Source: Methyloprofundus sp. | GTDB taxonomy: Bacteria; Pseudomonadota; Gammaproteobacteria; Methylococcales; Methylomonadaceae | Assembly: GCA_014859465.1 (NCBI GenBank) | Contig: JACUUF010000016.1 | Span: forward strand, 1-47,652 | Direction: 5' to 3' | Length of the DNA: 47,652 nt | In this document: positions 19,376-29,900 of the stretch, piece by piece | Layout: each line of letters opens with the position of its first letter | How positions within the stretch are numbered: position 1 is the stretch's first letter | Notes under the pieces: model-generated | The model's input: only the letters and a program-made list of their open reading frames with translations | Told to the model about the DNA's origin: nothing | The model's database searches: none | Translations under genes and position numbers: made by a program

Positions 19376-21095
19376 GTGGTTTTATTTTCAGTTGTGCCTC
19401 TGCCGCCGCTAATTGTTCAGCAGAAATATTAAAATGAGTGGTCTGAGCCATTTTTTCAGGCAATTGTTTTAATGCCTGGTGCATGACTTGCGTAAATAAT
19501 AACTCGTTTACGGTATTTAATTGTCGCTGCTTTAATTCGGACTCAGCTCTCTGCAAATAACTGCCTACCGCACTTTCTGCTAAATAAGAAGTGACTGACA
19601 ACATCGCAGGGGCAATTAATAAATCATGCAAGCCTATACCGCCCGCTTGCACAGTTAATGCTAACATGACCGCATCCGTAGTGACACGAGTCGCACGTAA
19701 ACTATTTAAAATAGCGGGATGCTCCTCCAGTTTGGTATACAAACCTTGCGCAGTCACCTCAATATCTTGTTTAAAATTCTCATGATAAAGTTCTGTCTTG
19801 TGCGTAAAATCAGCCAAAATTAGTGCTTTATCCTGGCGTAACTGACTATTCATCTGTTTCCACCATTTATTATTATCATGCGCCTGATCAATTTGATCTA
19901 AAATTTTATCACCTATTTGTAACAAGCTATGTTCAGCAATCTGCTGTAAAACTTCAGTTTCTTTGGTTGTCGGATGAGCACCTTTGCTTATTTTGCCACC
20001 TAAGGAAAAAACCTGACGCAAGGGCCAGGTTAAAACTTTGCGACCTTGCATTAAGATTTTCGCTACCCCAGGCACTTCGAGCAAAGTCAATAATTCAGCC
20101 AAGGCATTTTGAAACGTATCATAATGCTGCGGATGATCAAGGTAATCGCGTTTATAGATCACTAAAGCAGCTTGTAAAGTCTGCTTAACTATCGATTGCC
20201 ACTGCCTTTGCGCTTCTATTTCCAATTTAACCGGTGCAACCCATTCAGCAAAGTGTTGGCGAATAAACGCATGAGCCGCATGATCATGCTTTTTACGCTT
20301 TACTTGTTTTATGCTGCGCTGTAATAAATCACTTAAACCTGCTTGCTGCTCAACTAAGGTATGATCTTTAGCAAATAAAATGGGCAATATAGTAGGCTCA
20401 GAATCACTGCGTATTTGCCGCCAGCGCTCAATAAATGAATCAATAATTAGCTGTTCTGAGTCAGCCACTAGTTTATTAATCACCACGAATAAAGATTGAT
20501 TCAGTGGCTCTATTAAAGCCAATACATCCCAAACTGACTGATCAGCATATTTCTCTTTACTAACAACGAGAACAAGTACATCAGCTAAAGCTAAAGTTTT
20601 TAACACCCCCTCTTTATAACTTTGCGCATCGATTGAGTCAAAATCAGGGGTATCCCAAAGCATACATCCAGATAAATGCGCTGAGCTAATAGGCGTAAGT
20701 GAATAGCTATTGTATTTTTCTGGGCTTAAAGAAAATTGCTCAACTTTCTGAAATCCTGCAAAATGCTCAGCAACTTCAATTAGAGCATCGCCTGATAAAT
20801 CAATGGAAAAAGCTTGCGGATGCACAGTAAATCCGGCTAATGGACTTACGCCAGCGGCCTCTTGATTAAGCAATAAATTAACTAAAGTACTTTTTCCTGA
20901 TTGTGTCGGGCCAACCACTGCAATATGTACAGGATGGGTTTTATTATTAATTAAATGGCCTTTATGTAAAAAAGCCTCGATTAATATTAACTGCTCAATA
21001 CATGCCTGATAATCACGCCATTGCGTACTTTGCCCCACTAAACCTAATTGTATAGCTTGGTAACGCTGTTTTAAGGTACTAATAAATTCGAGCAT
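19356..21095 (-). CDS. Dynamin-like GTPase, first of a pair
   Basis: A 579-residue GTPase from the ATG of MLEFISTLKQ; an upstream ATG at 21152 would add 19 unlikely residues. G1 is GPTQSGKST (62-70), with PLAGFTVHP in the G2 position, G3 LWDTPDFDS near 147, and G4 INKL near 207 with the usual Asp replaced. The middle is helical, and a hydrophobic, Gly-rich stretch near 500-545 (MLALTVQAGGIGLHDLL onward) may insert in or lie on the membrane. It differs clearly from its partner in sequence, so the pair is not a recent duplication. It starts 122 bp from the divergent lipoprotein gene. Function unknown; membrane remodelling, stress-related membrane maintenance or anti-phage protection are possibilities by analogy with LeoABC and related dynamins. 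Confidence 0.75.
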   Translation of the reverse strand: MLEFISTLKQRYQAIQLGLVGQSTQWRDYQACIEQLILIEAFLHKGHLINNKTHPVHIAVVGPTQSGKSTLVNLLLNQEAAGVSPLAGFTVHPQAFSIDLSGDALIEVAEHFAGFQKVEQFSLSPEKYNSYSLTPISSAHLSGCMLWDTPDFDSIDAQSYKEGVLKTLALADVLVLVVSKEKYADQSVWDVLALIEPLNQSLFVVINKLVADSEQLIIDSFIERWRQIRSDSEPTILPILFAKDHTLVEQQAGLSDLLQRSIKQVKRKKHDHAAHAFIRQHFAEWVAPVKLEIEAQRQWQSIVKQTLQAALVIYKRDYLDHPQHYDTFQNALAELLTLLEVPGVAKILMQGRKVLTWPLRQVFSLGGKISKGAHPTTKETEVLQQIAEHSLLQIGDKILDQIDQAHDNNKWWKQMNSQLRQDKALILADFTHKTELYHENFKQDIEVTAQGLYTKLEEHPAILNSLRATRVTTDAVMLALTVQAGGIGLHDLLIAPAMLSVTSYLAESAVGSYLQRAESELKQRQLNTVNELLFTQVMHQALKQLPEKMAQTTHFNISAEQLAAAEAQLKIKPHGLRIL

Positions 21096-21217
21096 GAATA
21101 GTTGCTTATGTATATAATTACTTAGTAATTTAGTTGGTTGGAGGCATCTCATACCGAGACAACTTCAGCTATTTATTATTATAATAACAATAAAAACACA
21201 TAACGAGGATGTCTTAT

Positions 21218-21643
21218 ATGCGTATACTTTCAATTATTATTATTTCCGTCAGTATTTTATTATCAACGGGATGCAGTAAAGGTAGTCAAATTAATGGGCG
21301 CAGTTTTAAAACAGCCCTTATGTCAGTTAAAAGCCTTAAAAACCGTTTACCACAAGAACAAAGAGTTGCCTTTGAACTTTCATTTTGGGCAATCCATGAT
21401 CAATACAAACAAAATAACAGTGAATTTCTTGATCAAGTCGATGGCAAAAGTCCGGAAGCACTCATTGAATTAGGAAAATCGGTTTTTGAAAAACGCAAAC
21501 AAGAAGGTTTCAAAGAATATCAGCAATACGCAACTTGGGATGACATGATTAGAAAATATACTCAAGAGCGTATGGATCAATTATCCAAGAGTCCCAAAGC
21601 TGACCCTAGAGATAAAGACAATAATGTCATTTATAAATTATAA
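21218..21643 (+). CDS. DUF6694-like lipoprotein
   Basis: A 141-residue lipoprotein starting at MRILSII. The signal peptide ends in a lipobox LSTGC (Cys near 19) followed by SKGS; no Asp at +2, so outer-membrane sorting is likely. GAGG at 21205-21208 is 9 bases before this ATG, which favours it over the ATG at 21209 that overlaps the ribosome site. The mature protein is short, helical and charged (FKTALMSVKSLKNRLP, AFELSFWAIHDQY, SPEALIELGKSV), matching small DUF6694 lipoproteins as I know them. Role unknown. It is divergent from the GTPase pair and convergent with purL. Confidence 0.72.
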   Translation: MRILSIIIISVSILLSTGCSKGSQINGRSFKTALMSVKSLKNRLPQEQRVAFELSFWAIHDQYKQNNSEFLDQVDGKSPEALIELGKSVFEKRKQEGFKEYQQYATWDDMIRKYTQERMDQLSKSPKADPRDKDNNVIYKL

Positions 21644-21653
21644 GCACTCAAGC

Positions 21654-21681
21654 AACGCTTTCATTGCTTAATGAAAGCGTT
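21654..21681. terminator. Bidirectional terminator between lipoprotein gene and purL
   Basis: A perfect 12-bp stem, AACGCTTTCATT (21654-21665) and AATGAAAGCGTT (21670-21681), with a GCTT loop. It sits 10 bp after the stop of the lipoprotein gene and 11 bp beyond the end of purL on the other strand. The AT-rich outer flanks are short of a full T-run, but position and perfection argue for a shared terminator. Confidence 0.75.
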
Positions 21682-21692
21682 AGATTATGCCT

Positions 21693-24600
21693 TTAACCTA
21701 CCCAAACTCGCGCATTTCTAAACATTCTTAGCCATGCGCCATCTTCACGCCAATCGCTCGGCTGCCAAGAGTTTTGGATTTTTCTAAAGCAACGCTCAGG
21801 ATGTGGCATCATAATAGTGAAACGACCATCCACCGTTGTTAAGCCGGTAATACCCTCGGGCGAACCATTCGGATTCATTGGGAAATCAGTCGTTTCTACA
21901 CCATAATTATCGACATAGCTTAAAGCAACTAAAGCGCGTTGCTGATCGTTTTCGACAAACTCAGCCCGACCTTCGCCATGGGCAATAACCACTGGAATTT
22001 TCGAACCTGCCATGCCTTGGAGTAAAATAGACGGTGACTCCTGAACTTTAACCATCGCTACGCGCGCTTCAAATTGCTCAGACGTATTACGCATAAATTT
22101 TGGCCAATGCTCGGCGCCCGGAATCAATTCTTTGAGTCCTGATAACATCTGACAACCATTGCAGACACCTAAACCAAACGTATCAGTACGCTGGAAGAAA
22201 TCCGAGAATTCAGCTCGTGCACGGGCATTAAATAATATCGATTTAGCCCAACCGCCGCCCGCACCCAACACATCGCCATAAGAAAAACCACCGCAAGCAA
22301 CTAAGCCAACGAAATCTTTTAAGCGCACACGACCGCTGATAATATCGGTCATATGTACGTCAATACTGGTAAAACCGGCCTTATCAAAAGCCGCTGCCAT
22401 TTCTACATGACCATTAACGCCCTGCTCTCTTAAAATCGCAACACGTGGACGCACAGCAGTCAAAGGCGCTGAGATATTCTCATTGACATCAAAACTTAAA
22501 TGCGCGGTTAAGCCAGGATCTTTATCATCAGTAATACGCTCGAATTGTTGTTTTGCACACTCTGGATTATCACGTAAGGCCTGCATACGGTAGCTGACTT
22601 CTGACCAGATTTGCTGCATTTCAGCGCGACTTGCGCAATACAATGTTGCACCATCATAGCTTACTGTCAATTGCTGTGCTTCTTCTGTCACCCAGCCAAT
22701 AATATGCGTACAAGCTTCTAAACCCGCGGCTTCTAAAACATCTAATACGGCATCACACTGCTCTTGCTTAACCTGAATAACCGCGCCGAGCTCTTCATTA
22801 AATAACGCAGCCAATGGATCATCACCCAAACGATCTAATTCAATTTCCGCGCCTTTACGACCGGCAAAAATCATTTCCGCCACAGTCGCCAATAAACCGC
22901 CATCGGAGCGATCATGATAAGCCAGCAATTTATCATCGCTGTTTAAGGCTTGAATACTATTGAAAAAGGCTTTTAATACAGAAGCATCATCCAAGTCAGG
23001 CACTTCATTACCGATTTGTTGATACACTTGCGCCAATACCGAACCGCCTAAGCGATTTTTTCCTTGACCTAAATCAATCAGCATCAATACGCTATCTTCA
23101 TTTTTCAACTCAGGGGTTAGCGTTCTAGTGACATCAGTCACCGGAGCAAAAGCAGTGATGATTAAGGACAAAGGTGAAGTCATCACTTTTTCTTTGCCAT
23201 CATCCTGCCAAACTGTTTTCATCGATAAAGAATCTTTACCGACCGGAATGGCAATACCTAATGCGGGGCAGACCTCCATGCCTACGGTTTTAACGGTATC
23301 AAATAGCGCGGCATCTTCGCCTTCACTGCCTGCTGCGGCCATCCAATTCGCTGAAATTTTAATTTTATTCAGTGACGCTATGCGCGCTGCCGCTAAATTG
23401 GTTAAAGATTCGGCAATCGCCATGCGCCCAGAAGCAGGGGCATTGACTACCGCTAACGGTGTACGCTCACCCATTGCCATGGCTTCGCCGGTTGTTGCCT
23501 GAAAACCTGTGGCTGTTACGGCAACATCAGCCACAGGAATCTGCCAAGGGCCGACCATTTGATCTCTGACCACTAAACCGGTCACTGAGCGATCACCGAT
23601 ATGAATTAAGAAACTTTTATCGGCAACGGCTGGAAAAGATAAAACCCGTTTAACCGCTTCTTTTAAATCTACTGAAGAAAAATCCAAGTCTTTTTGTTTT
23701 ACAGTGACATGCTGCACATCACGATGTAATTTAGGCGAACTGCCAAATAAAACCGACATCGGAATATCAACAGGGCTATTGCCAAAGAGCTCATCGGTTA
23801 AGGTCAAATGCTCTTGGTCGGTTGCTTCGCCAATGACGGCATATAGACAATGTTCACGCTGACAGAAAGACTCAAATAGCGCTAAGGATTCAGGTTTAAT
23901 TGCCACCACATAACGCTCTTGTGCTTCATTACACCAAATTTGCATCGGTGACATGCCTTTGTCGTCATTATTGACTTTACGCAATTCAAAACGTCCACCG
24001 CGCTCACAATCATGGATAATTTCCGGCACAGCATTAGATAAACCGCCAGCACCTATATCATGAATCGAAACAATTGGCGTTGCATCACCTAAGGAATTAC
24101 AGTGATTAATGACTTCTTGGCAACGACGTTCCATTTCTGGATTTTCCCGCTGTACCGAAGCAAAATCTAATTCTGCAGCACTTTCGCCTGAGGTTTGTGA
24201 GGAAGCCGCACTACCACCCAAACCAATTAACATCGCAGGACCACCGAGAATAACAATCAAAGAGCCAGCAGGAATGGGATGCTTATCGACCAGCATAGGA
24301 CGAATATTACCCATGCCGCCCGCGATCATAATCGGCTTATGATAGCCGCTTAATTTTTCGCCTTGATTGCCTTCGACGAGTTGCTCAAAACTACGAAAAT
24401 AACCGGCAATATTGGGCCGACCAAATTCATTATTAAAAGCGGCACCACCGATTGGCCCATCGAGCATAATATCTAAAGCCGAGGCAATACGCTCTGGTTT
24501 ACCAAAATCGTGCTCCCAAGGCTGTGCAAAGCCTGGAATTTTTAAATGTGAAACCGTAAAGCCAGTTAAACCAGCTTTAGTCGCAGAACCACGCCCCGTT

Positions 24601-25562
24601 GCACCTTCGTCACGAATCTCCCCTCCAGAACCGGTTGCCGCACCGGAATGCGGAGCAATCGCCGTAGGATGATTATGCGTTTCCACTTTCATTAATAAGT
24701 GTGCATCTTCTTGGGTATAGGCATATTCACCGGTTTTAGCATTGCGCATAAACACGGCGGCATTTGAGCCTTCAGCCACTGAAGCATTATCACTGTATGC
24801 CGACAAAATGCCGGCTGGATTTTTCTCAGCAGTATTACGAATCATGCTAAATAATGATTTTGCTTGATCAACGCCATCAATCGTCCAGCTAGCATTAAAA
24901 ATTTTATGCCGGCAATGCTCGGAGTTTGCCTGAGCAAACATCATTAATTCCACATCACTCGGATTACGTCCTAAGGCTTGAAAACGCTCGGCTAAATAAT
25001 CAATTTCATCCACCGATAAAGCCAGCCCCAAAGTGCTATTGGCTTGCACTAAAGCATCTTTACCTTGCTCGATAATAGCAACAGTAGCTAAAGGCAGTGG
25101 CTCGTGATGCGCAAATAATTCAGCACTATCAATATCAGTCACGATCGATTGCGTCATGCGGTCATGCACTAAGGCATAAATTTGTTTGAGTTTATCGGCA
25201 TCAATAGCTGCACTTGCATAAAGCGTATATTCAACACCGCGCTCTAAACGCTCAACACAGCTCAAGCCACAGCGCTGGGCAATTTCTGTCGCTTTACTTG
25301 ACCAAGGTGAAATGGTACCGGAACGAGGCACAACCCAAAAAGTCACTATGCCAATTTTTTCAATGCTATCAGCCTTCGATCCATAAGCTAATAATTGCTG
25401 CAAAATAGCATCTTGCTCAGCATTAAGCTCCACATTCATTGCAACAAAGTGCATATATGTTGCGGAAATATCACTGATATTTGAGTCTACCGCTTGTACA
25501 TCAGCTAGTAGTTTTTGAATTCTAAATGTTGATAACGCAGAAGTGCCAGAAATTTTAAGCAT
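21693..25562 (-). CDS. purL: Phosphoribosylformylglycinamidine synthase
   Basis: A 1,289-residue single-chain FGAM synthase, the fourth step of de novo purine synthesis: FGAR, glutamine and ATP give FGAM. I use the ATG of [13 protein letters not shown] because gammaproteobacterial PurL begins there; the open frame extends 25 codons further up. Domains in order: PurS-like N-terminus with [20 protein letters not shown] segment (here [10 protein letters not shown]) near 115; linker with [13 protein letters not shown]; tandem AIRS-type ATP domains with [11 protein letters not shown] and GKDSLSMKT; and a C-terminal class I glutamine amidotransferase with the nucleophile in GVCNGCQM near 1134 and MPHPERCFR near 1254. 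Length agrees with E. coli (1,295). It lies 135 bp after bamC. No strong ribosome site is visible. Confidence 0.97.
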   Translation of the reverse strand: MLKISGTSALSTFRIQKLLADVQAVDSNISDISATYMHFVAMNVELNAEQDAILQQLLAYGSKADSIEKIGIVTFWVVPRSGTISPWSSKATEIAQRCGLSCVERLERGVEYTLYASAAIDADKLKQIYALVHDRMTQSIVTDIDSAELFAHHEPLPLATVAIIEQGKDALVQANSTLGLALSVDEIDYLAERFQALGRNPSDVELMMFAQANSEHCRHKIFNASWTIDGVDQAKSLFSMIRNTAEKNPAGILSAYSDNASVAEGSNAAVFMRNAKTGEYAYTQEDAHLLMKVETHNHPTAIAPHSGAATGSGGEIRDEGATGRGSATKAGLTGFTVSHLKIPGFAQPWEHDFGKPERIASALDIMLDGPIGGAAFNNEFGRPNIAGYFRSFEQLVEGNQGEKLSGYHKPIMIAGGMGNIRPMLVDKHPIPAGSLIVILGGPAMLIGLGGSAASSQTSGESAAELDFASVQRENPEMERRCQEVINHCNSLGDATPIVSIHDIGAGGLSNAVPEIIHDCERGGRFELRKVNNDDKGMSPMQIWCNEAQERYVVAIKPESLALFESFCQREHCLYAVIGEATDQEHLTLTDELFGNSPVDIPMSVLFGSSPKLHRDVQHVTVKQKDLDFSSVDLKEAVKRVLSFPAVADKSFLIHIGDRSVTGLVVRDQMVGPWQIPVADVAVTATGFQATTGEAMAMGERTPLAVVNAPASGRMAIAESLTNLAAARIASLNKIKISANWMAAAGSEGEDAALFDTVKTVGMEVCPALGIAIPVGKDSLSMKTVWQDDGKEKVMTSPLSLIITAFAPVTDVTRTLTPELKNEDSVLMLIDLGQGKNRLGGSVLAQVYQQIGNEVPDLDDASVLKAFFNSIQALNSDDKLLAYHDRSDGGLLATVAEMIFAGRKGAEIELDRLGDDPLAALFNEELGAVIQVKQEQCDAVLDVLEAAGLEACTHIIGWVTEEAQQLTVSYDGATLYCASRAEMQQIWSEVSYRMQALRDNPECAKQQFERITDDKDPGLTAHLSFDVNENISAPLTAVRPRVAILREQGVNGHVEMAAAFDKAGFTSIDVHMTDIISGRVRLKDFVGLVACGGFSYGDVLGAGGGWAKSILFNARARAEFSDFFQRTDTFGLGVCNGCQMLSGLKELIPGAEHWPKFMRNTSEQFEARVAMVKVQESPSILLQGMAGSKIPVVIAHGEGRAEFVENDQQRALVALSYVDNYGVETTDFPMNPNGSPEGITGLTTVDGRFTIMMPHPERCFRKIQNSWQPSDWREDGAWLRMFRNARVWVG

Positions 25563-25697
25563 ATAAAAGGTATGTTTTATGAAGTATTCGAGTGATAGGT
25601 AAAGTGCATTCCCACTTTCGGGGGATACTATAAGCAAGGCTCTACCAGCGTGTGCAGAGCGTCACTTTACATACTGATGCAGAGCAACAGAATGGGG

Positions 25698-26273
25698 TTA
25701 ATGAGTTTCAAAATTCTTTTTAATCGTATCAAACAATGAATTTAACAAATGCAAGCCATTGCCTTCTGATAAATTATGGCCTTGCTCATCGCGAACAAAA
25801 ATACGCATACCTTGTTCGCTTTGCTGTAAAAAAACTTGATAAGGTTTTTCTTGATTGGGGTCATCACCAAAGAAAAAAACCACTTCATCCCAAAAAGAAC
25901 CATCTTGAACATCCTGCACATCAGGATCGTACTGCACATAATAAATCGCAGTGGAACGATCTTTATCCGTGATTTCGATTGCTCGTTCAGTTAAAGCCTT
26001 AGCTATCAGTCGCCAAACATAAGCAAAAGGAGCAGTAATCAACAGATAACTACCTTCATTATCTTTAATAAATTCAATCGTATTAATTAAAGTGGCAGGA
26101 TTTGCGCCTGTATTTAATGAATCAGCGACTTGTTCTTCTAATAAATTTGGCGGCATTTCTAACGCGGCAATTTCTTTACTATAAACATAGTCTTTTTCTT
26201 TATCAGGAAAGAATGAACTACATGCCGCCACTAAAGTGACCGAAAAAATAACCATAACTTTACTAAGTTTCAT
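25698..26273 (-). CDS. bamC: Outer-membrane assembly lipoprotein BamC, short form
   Basis: A 191-residue lipoprotein of the BamC/NlpB family, part of the Bam complex that inserts beta-barrel proteins in the outer membrane. The signal peptide MKLSKVMVIFSVTLVAACSS ends in a lipobox (VAAC, Cys near 18). The following DYVYSKEIAALEMPPNL corresponds to the unstructured segment that lies along BamD in E. coli, and one helix-grip domain follows (YLLITAPFAYVWRLIAKAL). E. coli BamC has 344 residues and two helix-grip domains; here only the first is present. An in-frame ATG ten codons upstream (26303) overlaps dapA. The dapA-bamC order is the same as in E. coli and supports the assignment. The short form may be normal for this lineage. 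Confidence 0.85.
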   Translation of the reverse strand: MKLSKVMVIFSVTLVAACSSFFPDKEKDYVYSKEIAALEMPPNLLEEQVADSLNTGANPATLINTIEFIKDNEGSYLLITAPFAYVWRLIAKALTERAIEITDKDRSTAIYYVQYDPDVQDVQDGSFWDEVVFFFGDDPNQEKPYQVFLQQSEQGMRIFVRDEQGHNLSEGNGLHLLNSLFDTIKKNFETH

Positions 26274-26292
26274 GCCGTTTATTAAAGAAGGA

Positions 26293-27168
26293 TTAAAGGG
26301 CATGCGCTTGCTTCATTGCTGCGCGCACTTTGTCGACACACTCTTCAGTTAACCACGTTAAAGGTAAACGTATGCCTTTACTCATTAAGCCCATCTCAGC
26401 AACCGCCCATTTAACCGGAATAGGGTTCGATTGAATAAATAAGTGCTTATGCAGACCTTTTAAATTAGCATCAATACTGGTTGCCGTTTCGCGGTCGCCA
26501 TTAATTGCCGCAGTAATCATCTGGTGCACTAAATACGGCGCGACATTACCAGAAACTGTAATCGTACCATTACCACCTAACAAGCAAAATTCACAACTAC
26601 TGGCATCATCACCCGTGTAAATAGCGAATTCATCACCGCATAACTCACGAATAATTGCAACTCTCGATAAATCACCTGTTGCTTCCTTTACGCCGACAAT
26701 ATTTTTAATTTTTGCCAAGCGACCAACAGTTTCAGGCAACATATCACAAGCGGTACGTCCGGGCACATTGTATAAAATTTGCGGAATATCAACAGCTTCT
26801 GCAATCGCTTTATAATGTAGAAATAAGCCTTCCTGAGTGGGCTTATTGTAGTAAGGCGTGACTAATAAACAAGCATCAGCACCGACGTTTTTTGCCGCTT
26901 GCGTTAAAGCAATCGCTTCAGAGGTAGAATTAGCACCGGTTCCCGCAATAACAGGAATACGCCTTGCTACATATTGCACAACGGAGTCGACTACATCCAT
27001 GTGCTCCTGTTCATTTAAAGTAGCAGATTCGCCCGTCGTGCCCATGGCAACGATCGCATCAGTCCCTTGCTCGATATGAAACTCTACTAATTTTTTTAGA
27101 CTATCCTTGTCTATATCACCGTTATCAAACATGGGGGTGACTAACGCTACGATACTACCTTGAATCAT
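26293..27168 (-). CDS. dapA: 4-hydroxy-tetrahydrodipicolinate synthase
   Basis: A 291-residue TIM-barrel class I aldolase condensing pyruvate with aspartate semialdehyde, the first committed step of lysine and diaminopimelate synthesis. Visible motifs: [10 protein letters not shown] near 42, YYNKPTQEG near 107, [10 protein letters not shown] with the catalytic Tyr near 133, and GVKEATGD with the Schiff-base Lys near 161. Length equals E. coli DapA (292). The bamC open frame begins inside its 3' end. The Asn/His residues that bind lysine for feedback inhibition in enterobacterial DapA cannot be judged by eye. Confidence 0.96.
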   Translation of the reverse strand: MIQGSIVALVTPMFDNGDIDKDSLKKLVEFHIEQGTDAIVAMGTTGESATLNEQEHMDVVDSVVQYVARRIPVIAGTGANSTSEAIALTQAAKNVGADACLLVTPYYNKPTQEGLFLHYKAIAEAVDIPQILYNVPGRTACDMLPETVGRLAKIKNIVGVKEATGDLSRVAIIRELCGDEFAIYTGDDASSCEFCLLGGNGTITVSGNVAPYLVHQMITAAINGDRETATSIDANLKGLHKHLFIQSNPIPVKWAVAEMGLMSKGIRLPLTWLTEECVDKVRAAMKQAHAL

Positions 27169-27220
27169 GAAACACTCTCGAAATTGTAAAAACGATAACT
27201 AGCAACTATCTAGGGTGATA

Positions 27221-27649
27221 CTATTGGCATTTCCCTAGATAACGCCCTGTAATTTTTGTTTGCATAGCCATTGCACCTTGTGGTGCGCCTGACATAGTCA
27301 TATCAAATGTACCGACAAAGCTAGTTTTCTGATACTGAATTTTTCCCAAGCCCTGCATTTTCATGCCATCTTGCTCACAGTTCATAGACCAGCGTACTTG
27401 ATTGTTTTGTATATCTAGATCATGCATCTGACAATGATTCTGTTGCAAAATATTCTCAGGATTCATACTCTGTTTAGTAAAACACTGTTGCATAGTCATC
27501 GCAGGCATTTTCATCGGCATCGCAGCCATACTCATTTGCGAGCTTACTTCCCACAAACCTTCATTAATATCCAGTGTTTGCGCAAAAGTAGGGAGCGTAT
27601 TTAAAAACAGCAACAGCGCTACACTAAGTTTTTTAGTCATCATAGTCAT
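27221..27649 (-). CDS. DUF3617 family secreted protein
   Basis: A 142-residue protein with a Sec signal peptide (KKLSVALLLFLNTLPTFAQ, cleavage after FA). The mature sequence starts with DINEGLWEVSSQM, has a Met-rich insert (MAAMPMKMPAMTM), a conserved-looking pair of cysteines (QQCF near 55 and HCQM near 72), and ends with KITGRYLGKC. The INEGLWEV opening, the paired Cys and the TGRYLGKC end match the DUF3617 family of periplasmic proteins of unknown function. Its first ATG overlaps the last 17 bp of rsfS; ATGs three and four codons in are alternatives. The Met-rich loop could bind Cu(I), but that is speculation. Confidence 0.8.
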   Translation of the reverse strand: MTMMTKKLSVALLLFLNTLPTFAQTLDINEGLWEVSSQMSMAAMPMKMPAMTMQQCFTKQSMNPENILQQNHCQMHDLDIQNNQVRWSMNCEQDGMKMQGLGKIQYQKTSFVGTFDMTMSGAPQGAMAMQTKITGRYLGKCQ

Positions 27650-27995
27650 ATTCGATTTCTTCTGGTTGTTTATTTTCTACACTCCACAACTTTTCTAATT
27701 GATAAAACTCACGTGATTGTGCCGTCATAACATGCAGAATCACATCACCTAAATCAACCAAAACCCATTCAGAATCTTGCCCGCCTTCGACACCTAAAGG
27801 CATAACGCCTTGATCCTTTAATGCTAAAGTCACATATTCACATAAAGCTTTACTGTGCCGTGCTGAGGTTCCTGTGGCAATCACCATATAATCAGTAAAA
27901 CTGGTTTTGCCAATAACATTAATTGTGACTATATTTTCAGCCTTGCGCTCATCTAAGACTTTAGTCACAACCGCTAATACTTTTTCCGCTTGCAT
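27633..27995 (-). CDS. rsfS: Ribosome silencing factor RsfS
   Basis: A 120-residue protein of the RsfS/Iojap family, which binds uL14 on the 50S subunit and blocks subunit joining in starvation. Motifs: ENIVTINVIGKTSFTDYMVIATG (with FTDYM near 32), GTSARHSKALCE near 42, GVEGGQDSEWVLVDLGDVILHVM near 75-98, and YQLEKLW near 106. Size is typical (105-135). It lies 24 bp after nadD, the usual gammaproteobacterial order, and its end overlaps the DUF3617 gene. Confidence 0.95.
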   Translation of the reverse strand: MQAEKVLAVVTKVLDERKAENIVTINVIGKTSFTDYMVIATGTSARHSKALCEYVTLALKDQGVMPLGVEGGQDSEWVLVDLGDVILHVMTAQSREFYQLEKLWSVENKQPEEIEYDYDD

Positions 27996-28019
27996 TCAAT
28001 TTCCTTTAATTCTCTTTTT

Positions 28020-28643
28020 TCAGGCTGTATATAGTTGTTTAGCCTGTATATATTCAATGACTGCCTCAGGCAATAAAAAACTCGGATTTCTTTGCATAGC
28101 AAAGATTCGTCGAATAAATGTTGCTGAAATATCTAATTGCGTCACCTGTTGAAAATAGATTTTACCACTCGCACAGGATTTTAACGAATGCTTATCATTA
28201 ACTAACTTATCGGCATAGAATTTTACTAAGGTTTCCGGTTTAAATGTAGGACGAGTCATAACGACAATATGCGCATAATTAAATAAGTCCTGCCATTTAT
28301 ACCAGCGGGATAAACCATTAAAAGCATCGGTACCAATAAATAAAAATAGCGGTCTATCAACCGCTATTTCAGCACGAATTGAAGCCAGTGTATCGACCAT
28401 ATAAGACGGCCCTACTCGCTCCAGCTCACGGGTATCAATTTGTAATTGTGGGGTTTTTTGTATGGCCAGTTGCAACATTTGCACACGCATAACCGCACTC
28501 ACTTCAGGTTCATCGCGATGTGCAGGCTGCGAACACGGCACTAAACGCAGTTCATCTAAAGCAAAAATCTCACTGACTTCTATCGCCGTGCGTAAGTGCC
28601 CGTAATGCACTGGATTAAACGTACCACCATAAATACCCAGCAT
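28020..28643 (-). CDS. nadD: Nicotinate-nucleotide adenylyltransferase
   Basis: A 207-residue nucleotidyltransferase that converts nicotinate mononucleotide and ATP to deamido-NAD in NAD synthesis. It has the N-terminal GGTFNPVHYGHLR loop (residues 5-17, with the HxGH motif), FIGTDAFNGLSRWYKW near 103-118 and the C-terminal ISATFIRR (ISxTxxR motif) near 174. Length agrees with E. coli NadD (213). Its ATG follows immediately after the proA stop codon (TAAATG), so it is coupled to proA. Confidence 0.95.
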   Translation of the reverse strand: MLGIYGGTFNPVHYGHLRTAIEVSEIFALDELRLVPCSQPAHRDEPEVSAVMRVQMLQLAIQKTPQLQIDTRELERVGPSYMVDTLASIRAEIAVDRPLFLFIGTDAFNGLSRWYKWQDLFNYAHIVVMTRPTFKPETLVKFYADKLVNDKHSLKSCASGKIYFQQVTQLDISATFIRRIFAMQRNPSFLLPEAVIEYIQAKQLYTA

Positions 28644-29900
28644 TTACTGACGGATATGCCCGTCCCCTAAGACGATATACTTCAAGCTCGTTAATCCCTC
28701 CAAGCCCACCGGGCCACGCGCATGTAATTTATCGGTACTAATACCAATTTCCGCGCCCAAGCCATATTCAAAACCATCAGCAAAACGCGTTGAAGCATTC
28801 ACCATGACCGAACTAGAGTCCATTTCACGCAGAAAACGCCGTGCCAAGGTATAATTTTCGGTGACAATCGACTCGGTATGGCCTGAGCTAAATTGATTAA
28901 TATGCGCCATCGCCTGATCAATATCAGCAACGACTTTGATAGATAATATCGGAGCTAAATATTCTGTCGCCCAATCTTCTTCAGTCGCAGGTACGCAATC
29001 TGGCACGATAGAACAGGTTTTTAAACAACCACGCAACTCTACGCCTGCCTCTTTGTACAATGCGGCTAATTTAGGCAATACTTGCAACGCAATCGATTCT
29101 GCGACTAGCAATGTCTCCATCGCATTACACACGCCATAGCGATGTGTTTTGGCATTGACAGCAATGTTTATCGCTTTCTCTAAATCCGCCGCACCGTCAA
29201 TATACACATGGCAAATACCATCTAAATGCTTAATAACGGCAATGGTGGCATCTTTAGCAATACGCTCAATCAGACTTTTACCACCGCGCGGCACAATGAC
29301 ATCGACATAATCAGTCATAGTGATTAATTCACCTACCGCTGCTCTATCGGTGGTTGCCACCACTTGCACCGCAGTAACAGGCAAACCTGCTTGCTCTAAA
29401 CCCTTGGCCACACACAGAGCAATCGCTTTATTGGAATGAATTGACTCCGAACCGCCACGCAAAATACAGGCATTGCCTGACTTTAAACACAAAGCAGCGG
29501 CATCAACCGTGACATTAGGTCGTGACTCATAAATAATACCGATAACACCTAAAGGCACGCGCATCTGTCCCACTTGAATACCGCTAGGACGATATTTTAA
29601 ATCAGTAATTGCCCCCACTGGATCAGGCAAAGCCGCCACTTCATTTAAGCCATCAATCATCGCTTGAATTCTAGTAGGGGTCAGCTCTAAACGATCTAAC
29701 AAAGCCGCATCTAAGCCTTGTTCTTTACCCGCCTGTAAATCTTTTGCATTTGCTTCAGCTAATAAAGCGGTATTATTTTTTAATTGCCCAGCAATTGCTA
29801 ATAAAGCCGCATTCTTCTGCCCTGATTCAGCACGACTTAACGCACGGCCGGCGGCTTTCGCTTGTTGACCTAGAGAGGTCATATAGTCTTTAATGTTCAC
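28644..29900 (-). CDS. proA: Glutamate-5-semialdehyde dehydrogenase
   Basis: A gamma-glutamyl phosphate reductase of 418 residues, making glutamate semialdehyde for proline synthesis with NADPH. Motifs: [15 protein letters not shown] at the N-terminus, [26 protein letters not shown] around 115-140, catalytic Cys in [12 protein letters not shown] near 254 and [11 protein letters not shown] near the end. Family proteins start NIKDYM, so I choose the GTG at 29900; a TTG at 29912 would add four residues. This GTG overlaps the TGA of the broken hepT gene (GTGA), so proA was once the third gene after mntA and hepT. The proB partner is not in the window. Confidence 0.94.
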   Translation of the reverse strand: MNIKDYMTSLGQQAKAAGRALSRAESGQKNAALLAIAGQLKNNTALLAEANAKDLQAGKEQGLDAALLDRLELTPTRIQAMIDGLNEVAALPDPVGAITDLKYRPSGIQVGQMRVPLGVIGIIYESRPNVTVDAAALCLKSGNACILRGGSESIHSNKAIALCVAKGLEQAGLPVTAVQVVATTDRAAVGELITMTDYVDVIVPRGGKSLIERIAKDATIAVIKHLDGICHVYIDGAADLEKAINIAVNAKTHRYGVCNAMETLLVAESIALQVLPKLAALYKEAGVELRGCLKTCSIVPDCVPATEEDWATEYLAPILSIKVVADIDQAMAHINQFSSGHTESIVTENYTLARRFLREMDSSSVMVNASTRFADGFEYGLGAEIGISTDKLHARGPVGLEGLTSLKYIVLGDGHIRQ

